Origin: an uncultured Methanobacterium sp.
GTDB lineage: Archaea; Methanobacteriota; Methanobacteria; Methanobacteriales; Methanobacteriaceae
Length of the DNA: 64,000 bases
Direction: 5' to 3'
Assembly: GCF_963665055.1 (NCBI RefSeq)
Contig: NZ_OY762015.1
Coordinates: 1,222,501 to 1,286,500, forward strand
Below the pieces are notes generated by a model. That model was given only the letters and a program-made list of their open reading frames with translations. It had not been told where the DNA came from and ran no database searches. The translations under genes were made by a program, and so were the position numbers. Shown here piece by piece: positions 45,677 through 54,729 of this stretch; the stretch's first letter is position 1; every line of letters begins with the position of its first letter.

Positions 45677-46339
45677 ATGACAATATCCGATAGGAAAAAA
45701 AGAGAAAAAGAGATACGGCGAAAGAATATTATAGACATTGCCGAGAAATTATTCTTTGAGAAAGGCTATGAAAATATTAGCATGGCTGATATAGCTAAAG
45801 GAACAGAATTAGGCAGAAGTACTTTATATCTCTATTTTAAAAATAAAAAAGAAATATATCTAGCCATATCCATTAGGAGTACACAGATTCTAAATAAAAT
45901 GTTCAAAGAGAATTATAATAAAGGAGAAACTGGCATTGAAAAAGTAGAAATGCTTTTAGATGCTTTTTATAGATTTTATAAAGAATACCCTGATTATTAT
46001 GATGTAAACTGGGCTTCATACAAGGTTTTAATTGATCATGACCAGCCACCAATGGAAGAAATAAAAAGAAGCAGAATAGAATGTTTTTCTTTGTTTGGTA
46101 AAGCGCTTCAAGAGGGCATGGAAGATGGAACAATTAGATCAGATATAGATCCAGTAAAAACAAATCTAGTTTTAGCTTCAACCATGCAAAATGTATTCAA
46201 TCTTCCCCCAACAATCCAAATGCATATGAAAAATAATGATCTGACGCAGGAGGAACTAATTGAGTATACTGTAGACATGATGATACATTCATTAAAGAAT
46301 AATAATCTCATAAAGGGAGGATCAAAAAATGCTAATTAA
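45677..46339 (+). CDS. TetR/AcrR family transcriptional regulator
   Basis: 220 residues from the ATG at 45677 (MTISDRKKREKEIRRKNIID). GTGAT lies four bases upstream, the local pattern, so the earlier GTG at 45668 is not used. Residues 10-60 form the TetR helix-turn-helix (DIAKGTELGRSTLYLYFKN); the rest is the ligand-binding helical domain with no recognisable ligand motif. It overlaps the CPBP protease gene by 11 bases, so the two form an operon that it probably represses through the upstream inverted repeats. Confidence 0.9.
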   Translation: MTISDRKKREKEIRRKNIIDIAEKLFFEKGYENISMADIAKGTELGRSTLYLYFKNKKEIYLAISIRSTQILNKMFKENYNKGETGIEKVEMLLDAFYRFYKEYPDYYDVNWASYKVLIDHDQPPMEEIKRSRIECFSLFGKALQEGMEDGTIRSDIDPVKTNLVLASTMQNVFNLPPTIQMHMKNNDLTQEELIEYTVDMMIHSLKNNNLIKGGSKNAN

Positions 46340-47147
46340 AAGTAAAACCCCGGATGGAACAAATTCTATAAAAAATCAGATTGTTAACTGGAAACTGTAT
46401 ATCATTTTACTGGTTGCAAGTATTTTAGGGTCCTTGGCAGTACTGCCTTACACCCTAACACTTCAAGGAAGCGTGCTGCAAAATTTACCAGTACCACTAT
46501 ATGTCCTGGTGATTTCTCAACTCATTCAGGCAGTAATACTCTTTGCTATAACCATCTTCATCGGTCTTTACCTGGCCAAAAAAGTTGGATTAAGGCTCCC
46601 TATTCTGGAAGGGTGGCTTGAAGGTAGAGAAGTTAAAACTTATTTAAAATCAATACTTGGATTATCTATTGGACTGGGGTTACTCGCAGGAATAATCATA
46701 ACTGTTTTGGACTATCTGTTTTCTGTTGCAGGGGTGGCAATTAATGTAACTCAAGCTTCCATTAATCCACCGGTATGGATGGGATTTTTAGCATCGTTCT
46801 ACGGTGGAATAAATGAAGAAATCCTGTTAAGATTGTTTTTAATGACACTTATTGTGTGGATACTCTTTAAGGTGAAAAAAACCAGTGCAGGGAAACCAAC
46901 CAGGATAGGTATGTGGTTAGCTATTATTTTAGCAGCTATATTTTTTGGTGCTGGACACTTACCAGCAGTAATGACTCTAACCACTCTCACACCACTGGTT
47001 ATAATCCGTACCATCGTTTTAAACTCAGTGGCGGGAATAATATGCGGGTGGCTTTACTGGAAGAAAGGTTTAGAATCAGCCATGATATCCCATTTTTCTG
47101 CAGATATTGTGTTGCACGTAATCGTACCATTGCTGGTATTGATCTAA
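46329..47147 (+). CDS. CPBP family intramembrane glutamic endopeptidase (CaaX protease-like)
   Basis: 272 residues, about seven or eight membrane segments. The CPBP motifs are present: GGINEEILLRLFLMT (EExxxR), FFGAGHLPAVMT (second motif) and HFSADIVLHVI (third). These glutamate and histidine residues form the active site in the Rce1/MroQ superfamily. Roles vary from prenyl-protein cleavage to peptide export and immunity; none is proven here. GGGAGG lies before the ATG inside the tetR gene. Confidence 0.88.
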   Translation: MLIKSKTPDGTNSIKNQIVNWKLYIILLVASILGSLAVLPYTLTLQGSVLQNLPVPLYVLVISQLIQAVILFAITIFIGLYLAKKVGLRLPILEGWLEGREVKTYLKSILGLSIGLGLLAGIIITVLDYLFSVAGVAINVTQASINPPVWMGFLASFYGGINEEILLRLFLMTLIVWILFKVKKTSAGKPTRIGMWLAIILAAIFFGAGHLPAVMTLTTLTPLVIIRTIVLNSVAGIICGWLYWKKGLESAMISHFSADIVLHVIVPLLVLI

Positions 47148-47169
47148 AAGCGTGATTTATCCATCTAAA

Positions 47170-47176
47170 TCTTTTT
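47170..47176 (+). terminator. Oligo-T terminator after the TetR-CPBP operon
   Basis: Seven T about 22 bases past the stop, with another T7 about 20 bases later. The remaining spacer to 47355 is built of TTTTAACCAACTAAT-type repeats and holds no gene. Confidence 0.4.
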
Positions 47177-47355
47177 TTAACCCGCCAATTAATTTTTTTA
47201 ACCAATGGCCCCTATTTTATTAATACTCTATCTTAACCAACTATGCCCATTTTAACCAACTAATCCATCTAAGTAACTAATCCATCTTAACAATACCTAT
47301 TTTAACATGGTTTTTGTTATTTTTAATGATTTAACCAACTTAATGTCTATTTTAC

Positions 47356-48543
47356 TTAACTGGTATTGGTCTGTTGGCCTTTTTTCGCATGTACTAAGTA
47401 GTATAGTACGATGGCAGCGAGTATGACCACAACCATTATTGAATATAAATTTCGGTATCCAGTGAAAGGAATGATTAATCCGAATAAATAGGGCCCTATA
47501 CCAAATCCTAAATCATAAAACATGAAAAAGGTGGCTGTTGCCAATCCTACTTTATGCAGTGGGGCTGCTTTAATGGCAATTGCCTGGGCAACGGATTGAA
47601 AATTACCATAACCTAAACCAAACAGTGCTCCAGCCAGGAGGAGAATAATTCCAAGCTTGGCCTGGCTGAATAAGAGCATTGCAATTGCGAAAATGAAAAG
47701 GCATGGATACATTACAATATTTGCACCTTTAGAATCAAGTAAACGGCCCGAAAATGGCCGGGATAGGAGGACTACTGCTGCGTATACTACAAAGAACATG
47801 CTGGCAGCTTCCACTAAATGAATCTCCTCGGCATAGATTGATATAAAGGTTAACACACTTGAATAAGCAAAACTCATGATCAACGCAACAACAGAGATGG
47901 GTATGGCCTTAAATTCCAGAAAATTTGAAATTTTAAACTTACCCTTATTTTCCGTTTTTTCTGGTTTGGGTAAAATATGTTGAGGCTCACTGACTGTAAA
48001 GGATATGGCAAGGAATAAAAGGGATAATATCAGATTAAAAATGAAAATTATATCAAAACTGGCATACTCGAGTAAAAGGATTCCTAAAAATGGACCAATT
48101 GCTGTTGCTATTATTGTACTCATCATGAAATAACCAATACCTTCCCCTCGCCTATGAAGTGGAATAATATTAGCAACAATTGTCCCTAAAGTTGTGGTTG
48201 CCACACCAAAGGCCATTCCCTGTATGAATCGGTTGAGTATCAACAGTGGTAAAGTGTTTGCCACCAGATAAATTGCAGATGTGATGGCAAAAACCAGTGC
48301 ACTGAGAATTAAAACTTTCCTATTTTCCACATCATCAATTATGCGTCCAATCCCTAATCGTCCGAATAATCCCCCTATAATAAAAATACCTGAAACCAGA
48401 CCAGCTATGCTGGTTGAGGTATGGAATTCATTTAGAGCATAAGAGGGAGTAGTAACCAGCAGCAAGTATAATGTCAATGCAATGAAAAGATTCATCACCG
48501 ATATCAGGATAAAGTCTTTTGTCCATAATTTTTCTGTATCCAT
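47356..48543 (-). CDS. MFS transporter, 12-helix type
   Basis: 395 residues with about 12 membrane segments. FGRLGIGRIIDDVENRKVLI is the motif A region, and RFIQGMAFGVATTTLGTIVANI the following helix. The two halves are separated by a short charged loop (EPQHILPKPEKTENKGKFK). It belongs to the general drug/sugar MFS group close to YfcJ/arabinose-efflux-like transporters; the substrate is unknown. AAGGGA precedes the ATG at 48543. It is convergent with the TetR-CPBP operon. Confidence 0.87.
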   Translation of the reverse strand: MDTEKLWTKDFILISVMNLFIALTLYLLLVTTPSYALNEFHTSTSIAGLVSGIFIIGGLFGRLGIGRIIDDVENRKVLILSALVFAITSAIYLVANTLPLLILNRFIQGMAFGVATTTLGTIVANIIPLHRRGEGIGYFMMSTIIATAIGPFLGILLLEYASFDIIFIFNLILSLLFLAISFTVSEPQHILPKPEKTENKGKFKISNFLEFKAIPISVVALIMSFAYSSVLTFISIYAEEIHLVEAASMFFVVYAAVVLLSRPFSGRLLDSKGANIVMYPCLFIFAIAMLLFSQAKLGIILLLAGALFGLGYGNFQSVAQAIAIKAAPLHKVGLATATFFMFYDLGFGIGPYLFGLIIPFTGYRNLYSIMVVVILAAIVLYYLVHAKKGQQTNTS

Positions 48544-48963
48544 CTCATTTTTCCCTTCTAAAAAATTAATAAAAAAAAATTTATTTAGTTTTTCTTAAGT
48601 AAACATTTAGTTTCCCCGACAATACATCCAATTTACCGATAAAAATTCACCAATAAACCTCAATATTTATAAAAAATCCACCCCCTAAAATACTATGCCC
48701 TTAATCCAGAACAATCTTTTTATCCATCACTTATTTCTAATAACAACAGAAGGTGTATTATATGTTTCTAATTAACCGATAATATTAAATACATTTTTAA
48801 TTTTAAACAACCTTGGTATGTTTAATACCTATTTAACTTAAAAAAACAATTTATAACATAAATTTAAGACTAAATATGGCCTTATTCTTTCTTTCCATTG
48901 AATTTCAATTAAATTTTAATATAAGTTAGTAACTATACAATAACAGGAGTAGGGAGTCTGGAT
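48544..48963. promoter_or_regulatory. Divergent spacer between MFS and receiver-PAS genes
   Basis: 420 bases, AT-rich, no gene. TTTAATATAAG near 48915-48925 is a plausible TATA box for the receiver-PAS gene, whose binding site (AGGAG) follows at 48944. TACCGATAA-type sequences occur near 48633 and 48774. Nothing else stands out. Confidence 0.4.
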
Positions 48964-50472
48964 ATGACTAAAATTTTAATAGTGGAAGATGAAGCCATTA
49001 CAGCAATGGATATCAAACATAACTTAATAAGTTTTGGTTTTGATGTTGTAGGAACTGCTGCTAGTGGTGATGGGGCAATTAAAAAGGCTCATGAACTAAA
49101 ACCGGACTTGATTTTAATGGATATCACTTTAAAGGGTGATATGGATGGGATTGAAGCAACTAGAAAAATCAAAACTTTTCTAGATATTCCTGTTATTTAT
49201 ATGAGTGCTTTTACAGATAAAAATACTTATGAAAGACTTAAACTTACCAATCCCTATGGTTTTGTGAGTAAACCAGTTAGTTCTGAGTTATTGGTGGTTT
49301 CAATTGAAGCTGCGGTTTATAAACATGATCTTGATAAGAAATTAGCTGAAAGTGAAGAACATTTAAGGTCGATTTTTGATTCCAGTAAAGATTTTATTTA
49401 CAGTTACGATCTTGAGGGGAGATTTACCAGTGCAAATAAGCATTTTTGCGATTCTGCGAATCTTACTAAAGAGGAGATCATAGGTAAAACCGGTCCAGAA
49501 CTGGGTTTGCCAGAAGCCCAGAGTAATAAATGGACTAAAATACGCCGTCAGGTTTGTGAAACTGATTCAACTGTTAAGATGATCACATCTTCAATTGGTC
49601 TAGACCAGAAAGTTTATGAATATGAAGTAATTTTAAATCCACTCCATGATATAAACGGAGAAATTGTGGGTATTTCCGGGGTAAGTAGAGATTTAACTGA
49701 ACATAAAATGTTAAAAAAAGAATTGAACGAAGTTGATGAGCTTTTCCAGAACCTGTATAACAATGCCAAAGTGGGAATAGTAACTGGAGATACTAAAGGA
49801 CATATAATTAATTGTAACTCTGCATTTGAAGATATGGTGGGCTACAGTCTGGAAGAACTTAAAACTATGAGTATTGAAGAATTCACCCACCCTGATTATG
49901 TCCAGGAAGAACTGTCATTACTTGAAAGTTTACGCAGCGGAGAAATTAAATTCTATGAACTTGAGAAAAAATTCACTCGCAAAGATAATGAAACTATCTG
50001 GGGCAAAGTAACTGCAGGATTTGGTATTTCAACTGATGGAAAACCCATTAATTCTCTGGTCATTGTGGAAGATATTGATGAACGTAAAAGATCAGAACAA
50101 GAAATACTGGATTATGCTGCTCAACTTAAAGCTATTTTTGATCTGTCTGATCGGGCTCTGGCAGTCACCGATACAAAGGGACACTGGATTAATGCAAACA
50201 AATATTTCTTAAAGGAATTAGGTTATACTAAACAGGAATTCTTGAAATTAACATCTTTAGATGTTACACACCCAGATGATGCAGAAAAAACAACTGAGTT
50301 ATTTTTAAAACTTTTATCCGGAGAAATTGATGATTACGGGATAGAAAAAAGATATAAGACCAAAGAAGGAGAATTTAAATGGTTTTATATTTCTGCAAAA
50401 CCAATTAAAGATAAAAATAACAAGATCACATCAGTTCTGGGTGCAGGACATCCCATGGACAAAAAAGACTAA
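48964..50472 (+). CDS. Receiver domain protein with three PAS domains and no output domain
   Basis: 502 residues. Residues 1-120 form an intact receiver: acidic pair VEDEA, phospho-Asp in LILMDITLKGDMDG (about 55), and conserved Lys in VSKPVSS (about 101). Three PAS domains follow (SRDLTEHK, EDIDERKR and a last one ending near GHPMDKKD). There is no kinase, HTH or cyclase output, so signal flow would be through protein contact or through the PAS ligands. The receiver resembles that of the 1501-residue kinase (both have the LILMD context and the AIYK/AVYK helix end), so the kinase may have gained its receiver from such a gene. AGGAG precedes the ATG. Confidence 0.88.
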   Translation: MTKILIVEDEAITAMDIKHNLISFGFDVVGTAASGDGAIKKAHELKPDLILMDITLKGDMDGIEATRKIKTFLDIPVIYMSAFTDKNTYERLKLTNPYGFVSKPVSSELLVVSIEAAVYKHDLDKKLAESEEHLRSIFDSSKDFIYSYDLEGRFTSANKHFCDSANLTKEEIIGKTGPELGLPEAQSNKWTKIRRQVCETDSTVKMITSSIGLDQKVYEYEVILNPLHDINGEIVGISGVSRDLTEHKMLKKELNEVDELFQNLYNNAKVGIVTGDTKGHIINCNSAFEDMVGYSLEELKTMSIEEFTHPDYVQEELSLLESLRSGEIKFYELEKKFTRKDNETIWGKVTAGFGISTDGKPINSLVIVEDIDERKRSEQEILDYAAQLKAIFDLSDRALAVTDTKGHWINANKYFLKELGYTKQEFLKLTSLDVTHPDDAEKTTELFLKLLSGEIDDYGIEKRYKTKEGEFKWFYISAKPIKDKNNKITSVLGAGHPMDKKD

Positions 50473-50758
50473 TCCAAAAATAGTGTAACATATTTTTAGG
50501 ATATTTAAATAGGTTAAGTAGTTTCAATTTATTTAAACTTAGATTGTGAACTTTTAAAATGGTAAATTGATTAAAAATCTAAATTTATTAAAAGTCTAAA
50601 TATATTGAAAGTGTAGTATGATTGAAAGTGTAGTATGATTGAAAGTGTAAATTGATTTACTTGAATTTACAATAGATATATACAGTAATCGGTTTATGGT
50701 TTAGATTTTTATTATATATTCCATAAAATTAATTTTGAAAAAATAGGAGTTATGTACT

Positions 50759-50965
50759 ATGGCAAAAGAAATAAACCAGTTAATAATAGGTATAAGTCGA
50801 GAGGGCGATATAATCGTTAAAAGTGCCAGAGGCCGAATGTATTCGGTTAAAAAAGCTGCAGATTTAAAATTTGGTTGTGAAGATTTATTAAAAGATACAG
50901 AAAAAGAGTTATACGCAACTATTGATACAGAATCCCAACCATGGGAATGTATTGCTATAGAATAA
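50759..50965 (+). CDS. Small hypothetical protein, 68 residues
   Basis: I do not recognise this family. MAKEINQLIIGISREGDIIV is followed by KSARGRMYSVKKAADLKFGC and an acidic end DTESQPWECIAIE. It has no membrane segment; two cysteines are widely spaced. TAGGAG lies nine bases before the ATG and TTATTATATATT at 50709-50720 is a TATA box at the right distance, so it is a well-supported single gene. The upstream gap has a 15-bp repeat (TTGAAAGTGTAGTATGA) three times near 50606-50655. Confidence 0.75.
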   Translation: MAKEINQLIIGISREGDIIVKSARGRMYSVKKAADLKFGCEDLLKDTEKELYATIDTESQPWECIAIE

Positions 50966-51047
50966 ATAATGAACTGAATTAAAAAAATCATATCCATTAT
51001 TAATTTTTAAAACGTTTACTGACAATTTAATAACTTCGGGTATTGAG

Positions 51048-51056
51048 TTTTTTTTT
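51048..51056 (+). terminator. Oligo-T terminator after the 68-residue gene
   Basis: Nine T about 83 bases past the stop codon, preceded by the only G/C-containing patch in the area (ACTTCGGGTATTGAG). Confidence 0.4.
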
Positions 51057-51189
51057 ATAACTTATTTTATCCTTTTTTTAATTTTTAAAAGATTAAAATA
51101 CACCCATTAATTAAAATAACTATTTATTATCTAGTTTTCACTGTAATTGATACATTATAATATTTAATTTCATTTTCTCGAGATTTAAA

Positions 51190-51275
51190 ATTCTCAATGT
51201 TTTAATTCTCAATGTTTTAATTCTCAATGTTTAATTCTCAATGTTTAATTCTCAATGTTTAATTCTCGATATTTT
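51190..51275. repeat. Tandem repeat of ATTCTCAATGTTTA, six copies
   Basis: Units of 14-15 bp run head to tail from 51190, the last with a diverged ATTCTCGATATTTT. It lies within a 500-base spacer (50966-51470) that has no gene. The array is about 100 bases upstream of the TetR promoter. Confidence 0.85.
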
Positions 51276-51347
51276 ATAATAATTCTTCTTCAAAAGTACT
51301 GAAATTTTCTACAAAAAAGTACTGAAAAATTCATTTTTAAACAAAAA

Positions 51348-51386
51348 ATTTATATAGTTCAATACCAATTAGTCATATAACTGACT
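51348..51386 (+). promoter_or_regulatory. Promoter and TetR operator (AGTCA-N6-TGACT)
   Basis: TTTATATAG at 51348-51356 is a TATA box. AGTCATATAACTGACT at 51371-51386 is an inverted repeat at the expected transcription start, followed by more half-sites (GAGTCATAA, GGTCATAA, CAGTCAC) up to 51451. The GTCA/TGAC half-site matches the operator of the other TetR gene in this window. Confidence 0.6.
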
Positions 51387-51470
51387 GGTGAGTCATAAAA
51401 ATAAAAGGTTGGTCATAAAATATTTAGCCATAAAATATGATTATCAGTCACAATTTTAGGGGTGAAACAT

Positions 51471-52118
51471 TTGTCACTGTCAGAATGGAAGGAAAGAGAA
51501 AAACAACAGCGTCAAAATGACATTATTGATGCTGCTAGGAAATTATTCGCTGAAAAAAACTTTGATGAAGTGTCAATGAATGAAATAGCAAAGAAAGTTG
51601 GTCTTGGTAAAGGCACGCTTTATCTTTATTTTAAAAATAAAGAATCACTGTACTTTGCAGTAGTCTCACGTGGCACTAGAATTTGGGCTGAAATGGTTAA
51701 AAAAGAGGTTGAAAAAGGGAATAATGGGTTAGAAAAGTTAAAATTGTATGTAAATGCAAATAAGGAGTTTTCTAATGACTATCCAGATTATTTCCGGCTT
51801 TTATATTCACCCTCATTAATTAAAAAACAATTTGATATGGACAAAATGACCAGTAGCCAGGAATTCCAGGAAGTAAGGGAATTATTCAAAGAAATAATGC
51901 TCATAGGCATAGATTCCATACAAAAAGGAGTGGATGAGGGTAAAATCCGGTCAGATGTGGATCCTACTGAAGCTGCCATTCTCCTATCCGTAATATACAA
52001 TGGTAAGGTGAACATGGGTGACTGGGCTAAAGAGCTACTGGAAAACAAGGGAATGGATGAACATAAATTCACCAGTGACATAGGGGATTTCTTTCTCCAC
52101 ATGTTAATGAAAAAATAA
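51471..52118 (+). CDS. TetR/AcrR family transcriptional regulator, TTG start
   Basis: 215 residues from TTG at 51471 ((M)SLSEWKEREKQQRQNDIID), with GGTGAA four bases before it; the GTG at 51462 lies inside that binding site. Residues 10-58 hold the helix-turn-helix (EIAKKVGLGKGTLYLYFKN). It is clearly a paralog of the TetR protein at 45677-46339, with a similar recognition helix and similar operators. It heads a likely operon with the DUF169 protein and an MFS exporter. Confidence 0.88.
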   Translation: MSLSEWKEREKQQRQNDIIDAARKLFAEKNFDEVSMNEIAKKVGLGKGTLYLYFKNKESLYFAVVSRGTRIWAEMVKKEVEKGNNGLEKLKLYVNANKEFSNDYPDYFRLLYSPSLIKKQFDMDKMTSSQEFQEVRELFKEIMLIGIDSIQKGVDEGKIRSDVDPTEAAILLSVIYNGKVNMGDWAKELLENKGMDEHKFTSDIGDFFLHMLMKK

Positions 52119-52185
52119 ACAATAAAAATATCTTAAAAGAAAATTGTGAGTAAATAAACGTTTTTGTAGAAAAGGAGAGATAAAA

Positions 52186-52872
52186 ATGGATTTAAACAGA
52201 TTAGGAGATAATTTAAACCAGCTTTTAAAATTGGAAAATGAACCAGTTGCCATAAAATGGTCTGTAAACGAGCCCCAAAACATCCAAAAAGAAGAGGGTA
52301 AATCAAGATTCTGCGGTAAACTTGAAAAAGCCATGAAAGGCGAAATATTTTATTCAACTCTAGAAGAGGAAGAATGCATGGGTGGTGCTAGATATTCTGG
52401 ACTTAAAAATATGAGTGAATACCCCGCAAATGTACAAAGTGGTGCATTTATGGTTCCAAGGGGCCTGTACAAGGATATTCCAGCAGTTCAGCGCTCAAGG
52501 AAAAACGAAACATACATAGAACCTGGAATATTCAGTGCAATTACTTTCGCTCCCCTGAATAAAGCAGAATTTGAACCCGATGTAATATTTATTCTCTGCA
52601 ATGCAAAACAGGGAATGGAGTTACTGCATGCCAATGCTTACGATTCAGGATCACACGGACTGGGTGCTGACGCAGCCCCCATATGTAGCTCAATGGCTGC
52701 ATCTCCGTATATGAGTGGTAAAGTCACTTATGGATTCGGTGATGTTGCAGCAAGACAGAATATGAATATTAATCCTGGAGAAATCATGGTCAGCATTCCA
52801 GGAAGTGAATTGTCCCGTATTGTTTCCAATTTGAGTCAGATGAGAACTAAAGTGTTATTCAAGGAAGAATAA
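52186..52872 (+). CDS. DUF169 family protein
   Basis: 228 residues, a soluble protein of the DUF169 family (Pfam PF02596), common in methanogens and of unproven function. Typical features: LENEPVAIKW at the start, a Cys-containing SRFCGKLEKAMKGEIFY, EECMGGARYSGL, DVIFILCNAKQGMEL and a late AAPICSSMAASPYMSG. Four conserved cysteines could bind a metal or cofactor; this is an inference. GGAGAGAT precedes the ATG. It lies 67 bases after tetR and 164 before the MFS gene. Confidence 0.85.
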   Translation: MDLNRLGDNLNQLLKLENEPVAIKWSVNEPQNIQKEEGKSRFCGKLEKAMKGEIFYSTLEEEECMGGARYSGLKNMSEYPANVQSGAFMVPRGLYKDIPAVQRSRKNETYIEPGIFSAITFAPLNKAEFEPDVIFILCNAKQGMELLHANAYDSGSHGLGADAAPICSSMAASPYMSGKVTYGFGDVAARQNMNINPGEIMVSIPGSELSRIVSNLSQMRTKVLFKEE

Positions 52873-52894
52873 GGTTATTCAAATAAGTTGAGAA

Positions 52895-53000
52895 ATCTCT
52901 AGAATCCCCAAAATCTCTAGATCCCTAAAATCTTTAGATCCCTAAAATCTCTAGATCCCTAAAATCTCTAGATCCCTAAAATCTCTAGAATCCCTAAAAA
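52895..53000. repeat. Tandem 17-bp repeats (TCTCTAGATCCCTAAAA)
   Basis: Six to seven units of about 17 bp, each with the palindrome TCTAGA, run from 52895 to 53000. The first unit begins about 20 bases after the DUF169 stop and the last ends about 36 bases before the MFS start. No gene is present. Confidence 0.9.
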
Positions 53001-53036
53001 TTATAATTATAAAAAAACAGGCCCCAGTGATAAACT

Positions 53037-54524
53037 ATGGAAAATGAAAGCCATTATAAAATTCCTAAGAATAGAATAATCCTGATTATGGCTGGGTTAA
53101 TGGTTGGGCTTTTAGTAGCTGCCTTTGATTATTCAATCATGGGTACAGCCATGCCCAACGTTATTAACAGTTTACAGGGAATGGAATACTATACCTGGCC
53201 ATTTACAGCTTATATGCTAACCTCAACCATAGCCATAATCCTTTTTGGTAAACTATCCGATATTTACGGTAGAAAACATATTTTAATTCTTGGAATCGTC
53301 ACATTCGTTATAACTTCAGTTATGTGTGGGTTTTCCACCAGCATGTTCCAGCTGATTGTCTTTAGGGGGCTGCAGGGAATTGGGGGTGGAATTTTAGTAT
53401 CCCTACCATTTATGGTAGTTGGAGAAATTTTCTCACCAAGGGAAAGAGCTAGATACATGGGAATACTGGGATCAGTATTTGGAGTGGCCGATGTTTTAGG
53501 ACCGATTATTGGTGGAGTGGTCACTGATACCTTCGGATGGAGATGGGTGTTTTTTATAAACGTTCCAGTAGGGATCGCTGCGGTTTGCCTAATCTACTAC
53601 TCTCTTCCCAACTTCAAACTGCCCGATGTGAAAAAAGTTATCGATTATAAGGGGATCATTACCTTTACCCTAACTTTAAGTTCACTGTTCCTGGCACTGA
53701 CACTGGCCGGAGATTTAAATAAATATTCATTATTAGAGATAGCTGGAATTTGTGTATTTTCAGGGGTCATGCTTATACTGTTCATCTCTGCTGAAAAAAG
53801 AGCCACAGAACCTATTTTACCGTTGCATTTATTTAAAAATCCAGTATACAATGTATCATCATTAGAAAGCTTTATAGCAGCGGCATTGATGTTCTGTGGG
53901 ATAATCTATGTTCCACTATTTGCCCAGGGTGTTTTAGGTATTAGTGCCACAAATTCAGGGCTCTTAATGATCCCAATGCTTTTTAGCCTCACCTTAACCT
54001 CCGTAATCACTGGAGAGATCATTGCACGGACAGGGAAATATAAAAAGTTGGTAATTGCTGAATTTATCATAACTGGAATAGGGGTGGTGCTCTTATCTTC
54101 AATGAATGTTAACACACCTTATTACCTGCTGTTAGCCTATTCTACTGTTCTGGGTATTGGCTCAGGAATGGCCTACACCATATTCAATGTGGCAGTGCAG
54201 AATGCATTTACTCTGCGAGATATAGGTATTGTAACCGCATCTATACGGTTTTTCAGAAATGTGGGCACCATTGTATTCGTTTCACTATTTGGATACATAA
54301 TGAATTTCACACTGGCTAGTTCCGCTGCTGCTACTGTAAGTTATACTGAGGCTTTGGCACTGTCAATCCAGAATATCTTTCTGGTCGCCATAGTACTGGC
54401 CTTTGTAGGGCTGGTTGTAGCATTCTTCCTTAAAGAAAATCAGTTAGGTAAAGAAGATAAAGAAATACCATTAGGTGGCCAGGAATTAGATAAAGAATCA
54501 TCTAATAACTCAAGATATAATTAA
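53037..54524 (+). CDS. MFS drug-efflux transporter, 14-helix DHA2 family
   Basis: 495 residues, about 14 membrane segments. AFDYSIMGTAMPNVINSLQG in helix 1, FGKLSDIYGRKHILILG as motif A, and RGLQGIGGGILVSLPFMVVG with ADVLGPIIGGVVTDTFGWRW as motif C define the DHA2 drug exporter group. The C-terminal tail is hydrophilic. It follows the TetR and DUF169 genes and is the likely target of that regulator. AGTGAT lies close before the ATG. Confidence 0.9.
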   Translation: MENESHYKIPKNRIILIMAGLMVGLLVAAFDYSIMGTAMPNVINSLQGMEYYTWPFTAYMLTSTIAIILFGKLSDIYGRKHILILGIVTFVITSVMCGFSTSMFQLIVFRGLQGIGGGILVSLPFMVVGEIFSPRERARYMGILGSVFGVADVLGPIIGGVVTDTFGWRWVFFINVPVGIAAVCLIYYSLPNFKLPDVKKVIDYKGIITFTLTLSSLFLALTLAGDLNKYSLLEIAGICVFSGVMLILFISAEKRATEPILPLHLFKNPVYNVSSLESFIAAALMFCGIIYVPLFAQGVLGISATNSGLLMIPMLFSLTLTSVITGEIIARTGKYKKLVIAEFIITGIGVVLLSSMNVNTPYYLLLAYSTVLGIGSGMAYTIFNVAVQNAFTLRDIGIVTASIRFFRNVGTIVFVSLFGYIMNFTLASSAAATVSYTEALALSIQNIFLVAIVLAFVGLVVAFFLKENQLGKEDKEIPLGGQELDKESSNNSRYN

Positions 54525-54729
54525 ATTTTCAACTGGAGATTAAATAAAATGATGATTATATAGAATAAGGACTTAATAATGATAATTATATAAAATAAAG
54601 ATTAAATAAAATTTATTGAATAAAATAGGAGTTAAATGAAGAGAATTGAAAAAAATAAAGATTAAATAAAAATTATTAAGTAAAATTGAGATTAAATTAA
54701 GGGCTTTAAATATAATGGAGTTTGATAAA
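54525..54729. repeat. A-rich spacer with repeated AGATTAAATAAAA
   Basis: Variants of AGATTAAATAAAAT occur at about 54537, 54598, 54658 and 54690, mixed with ATTATATA-type duplications near 54550-54595. No gene is visible. A TTTAAATATAATGG sequence close to 54704-54718 may be the dapB promoter or leader. Confidence 0.5.
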
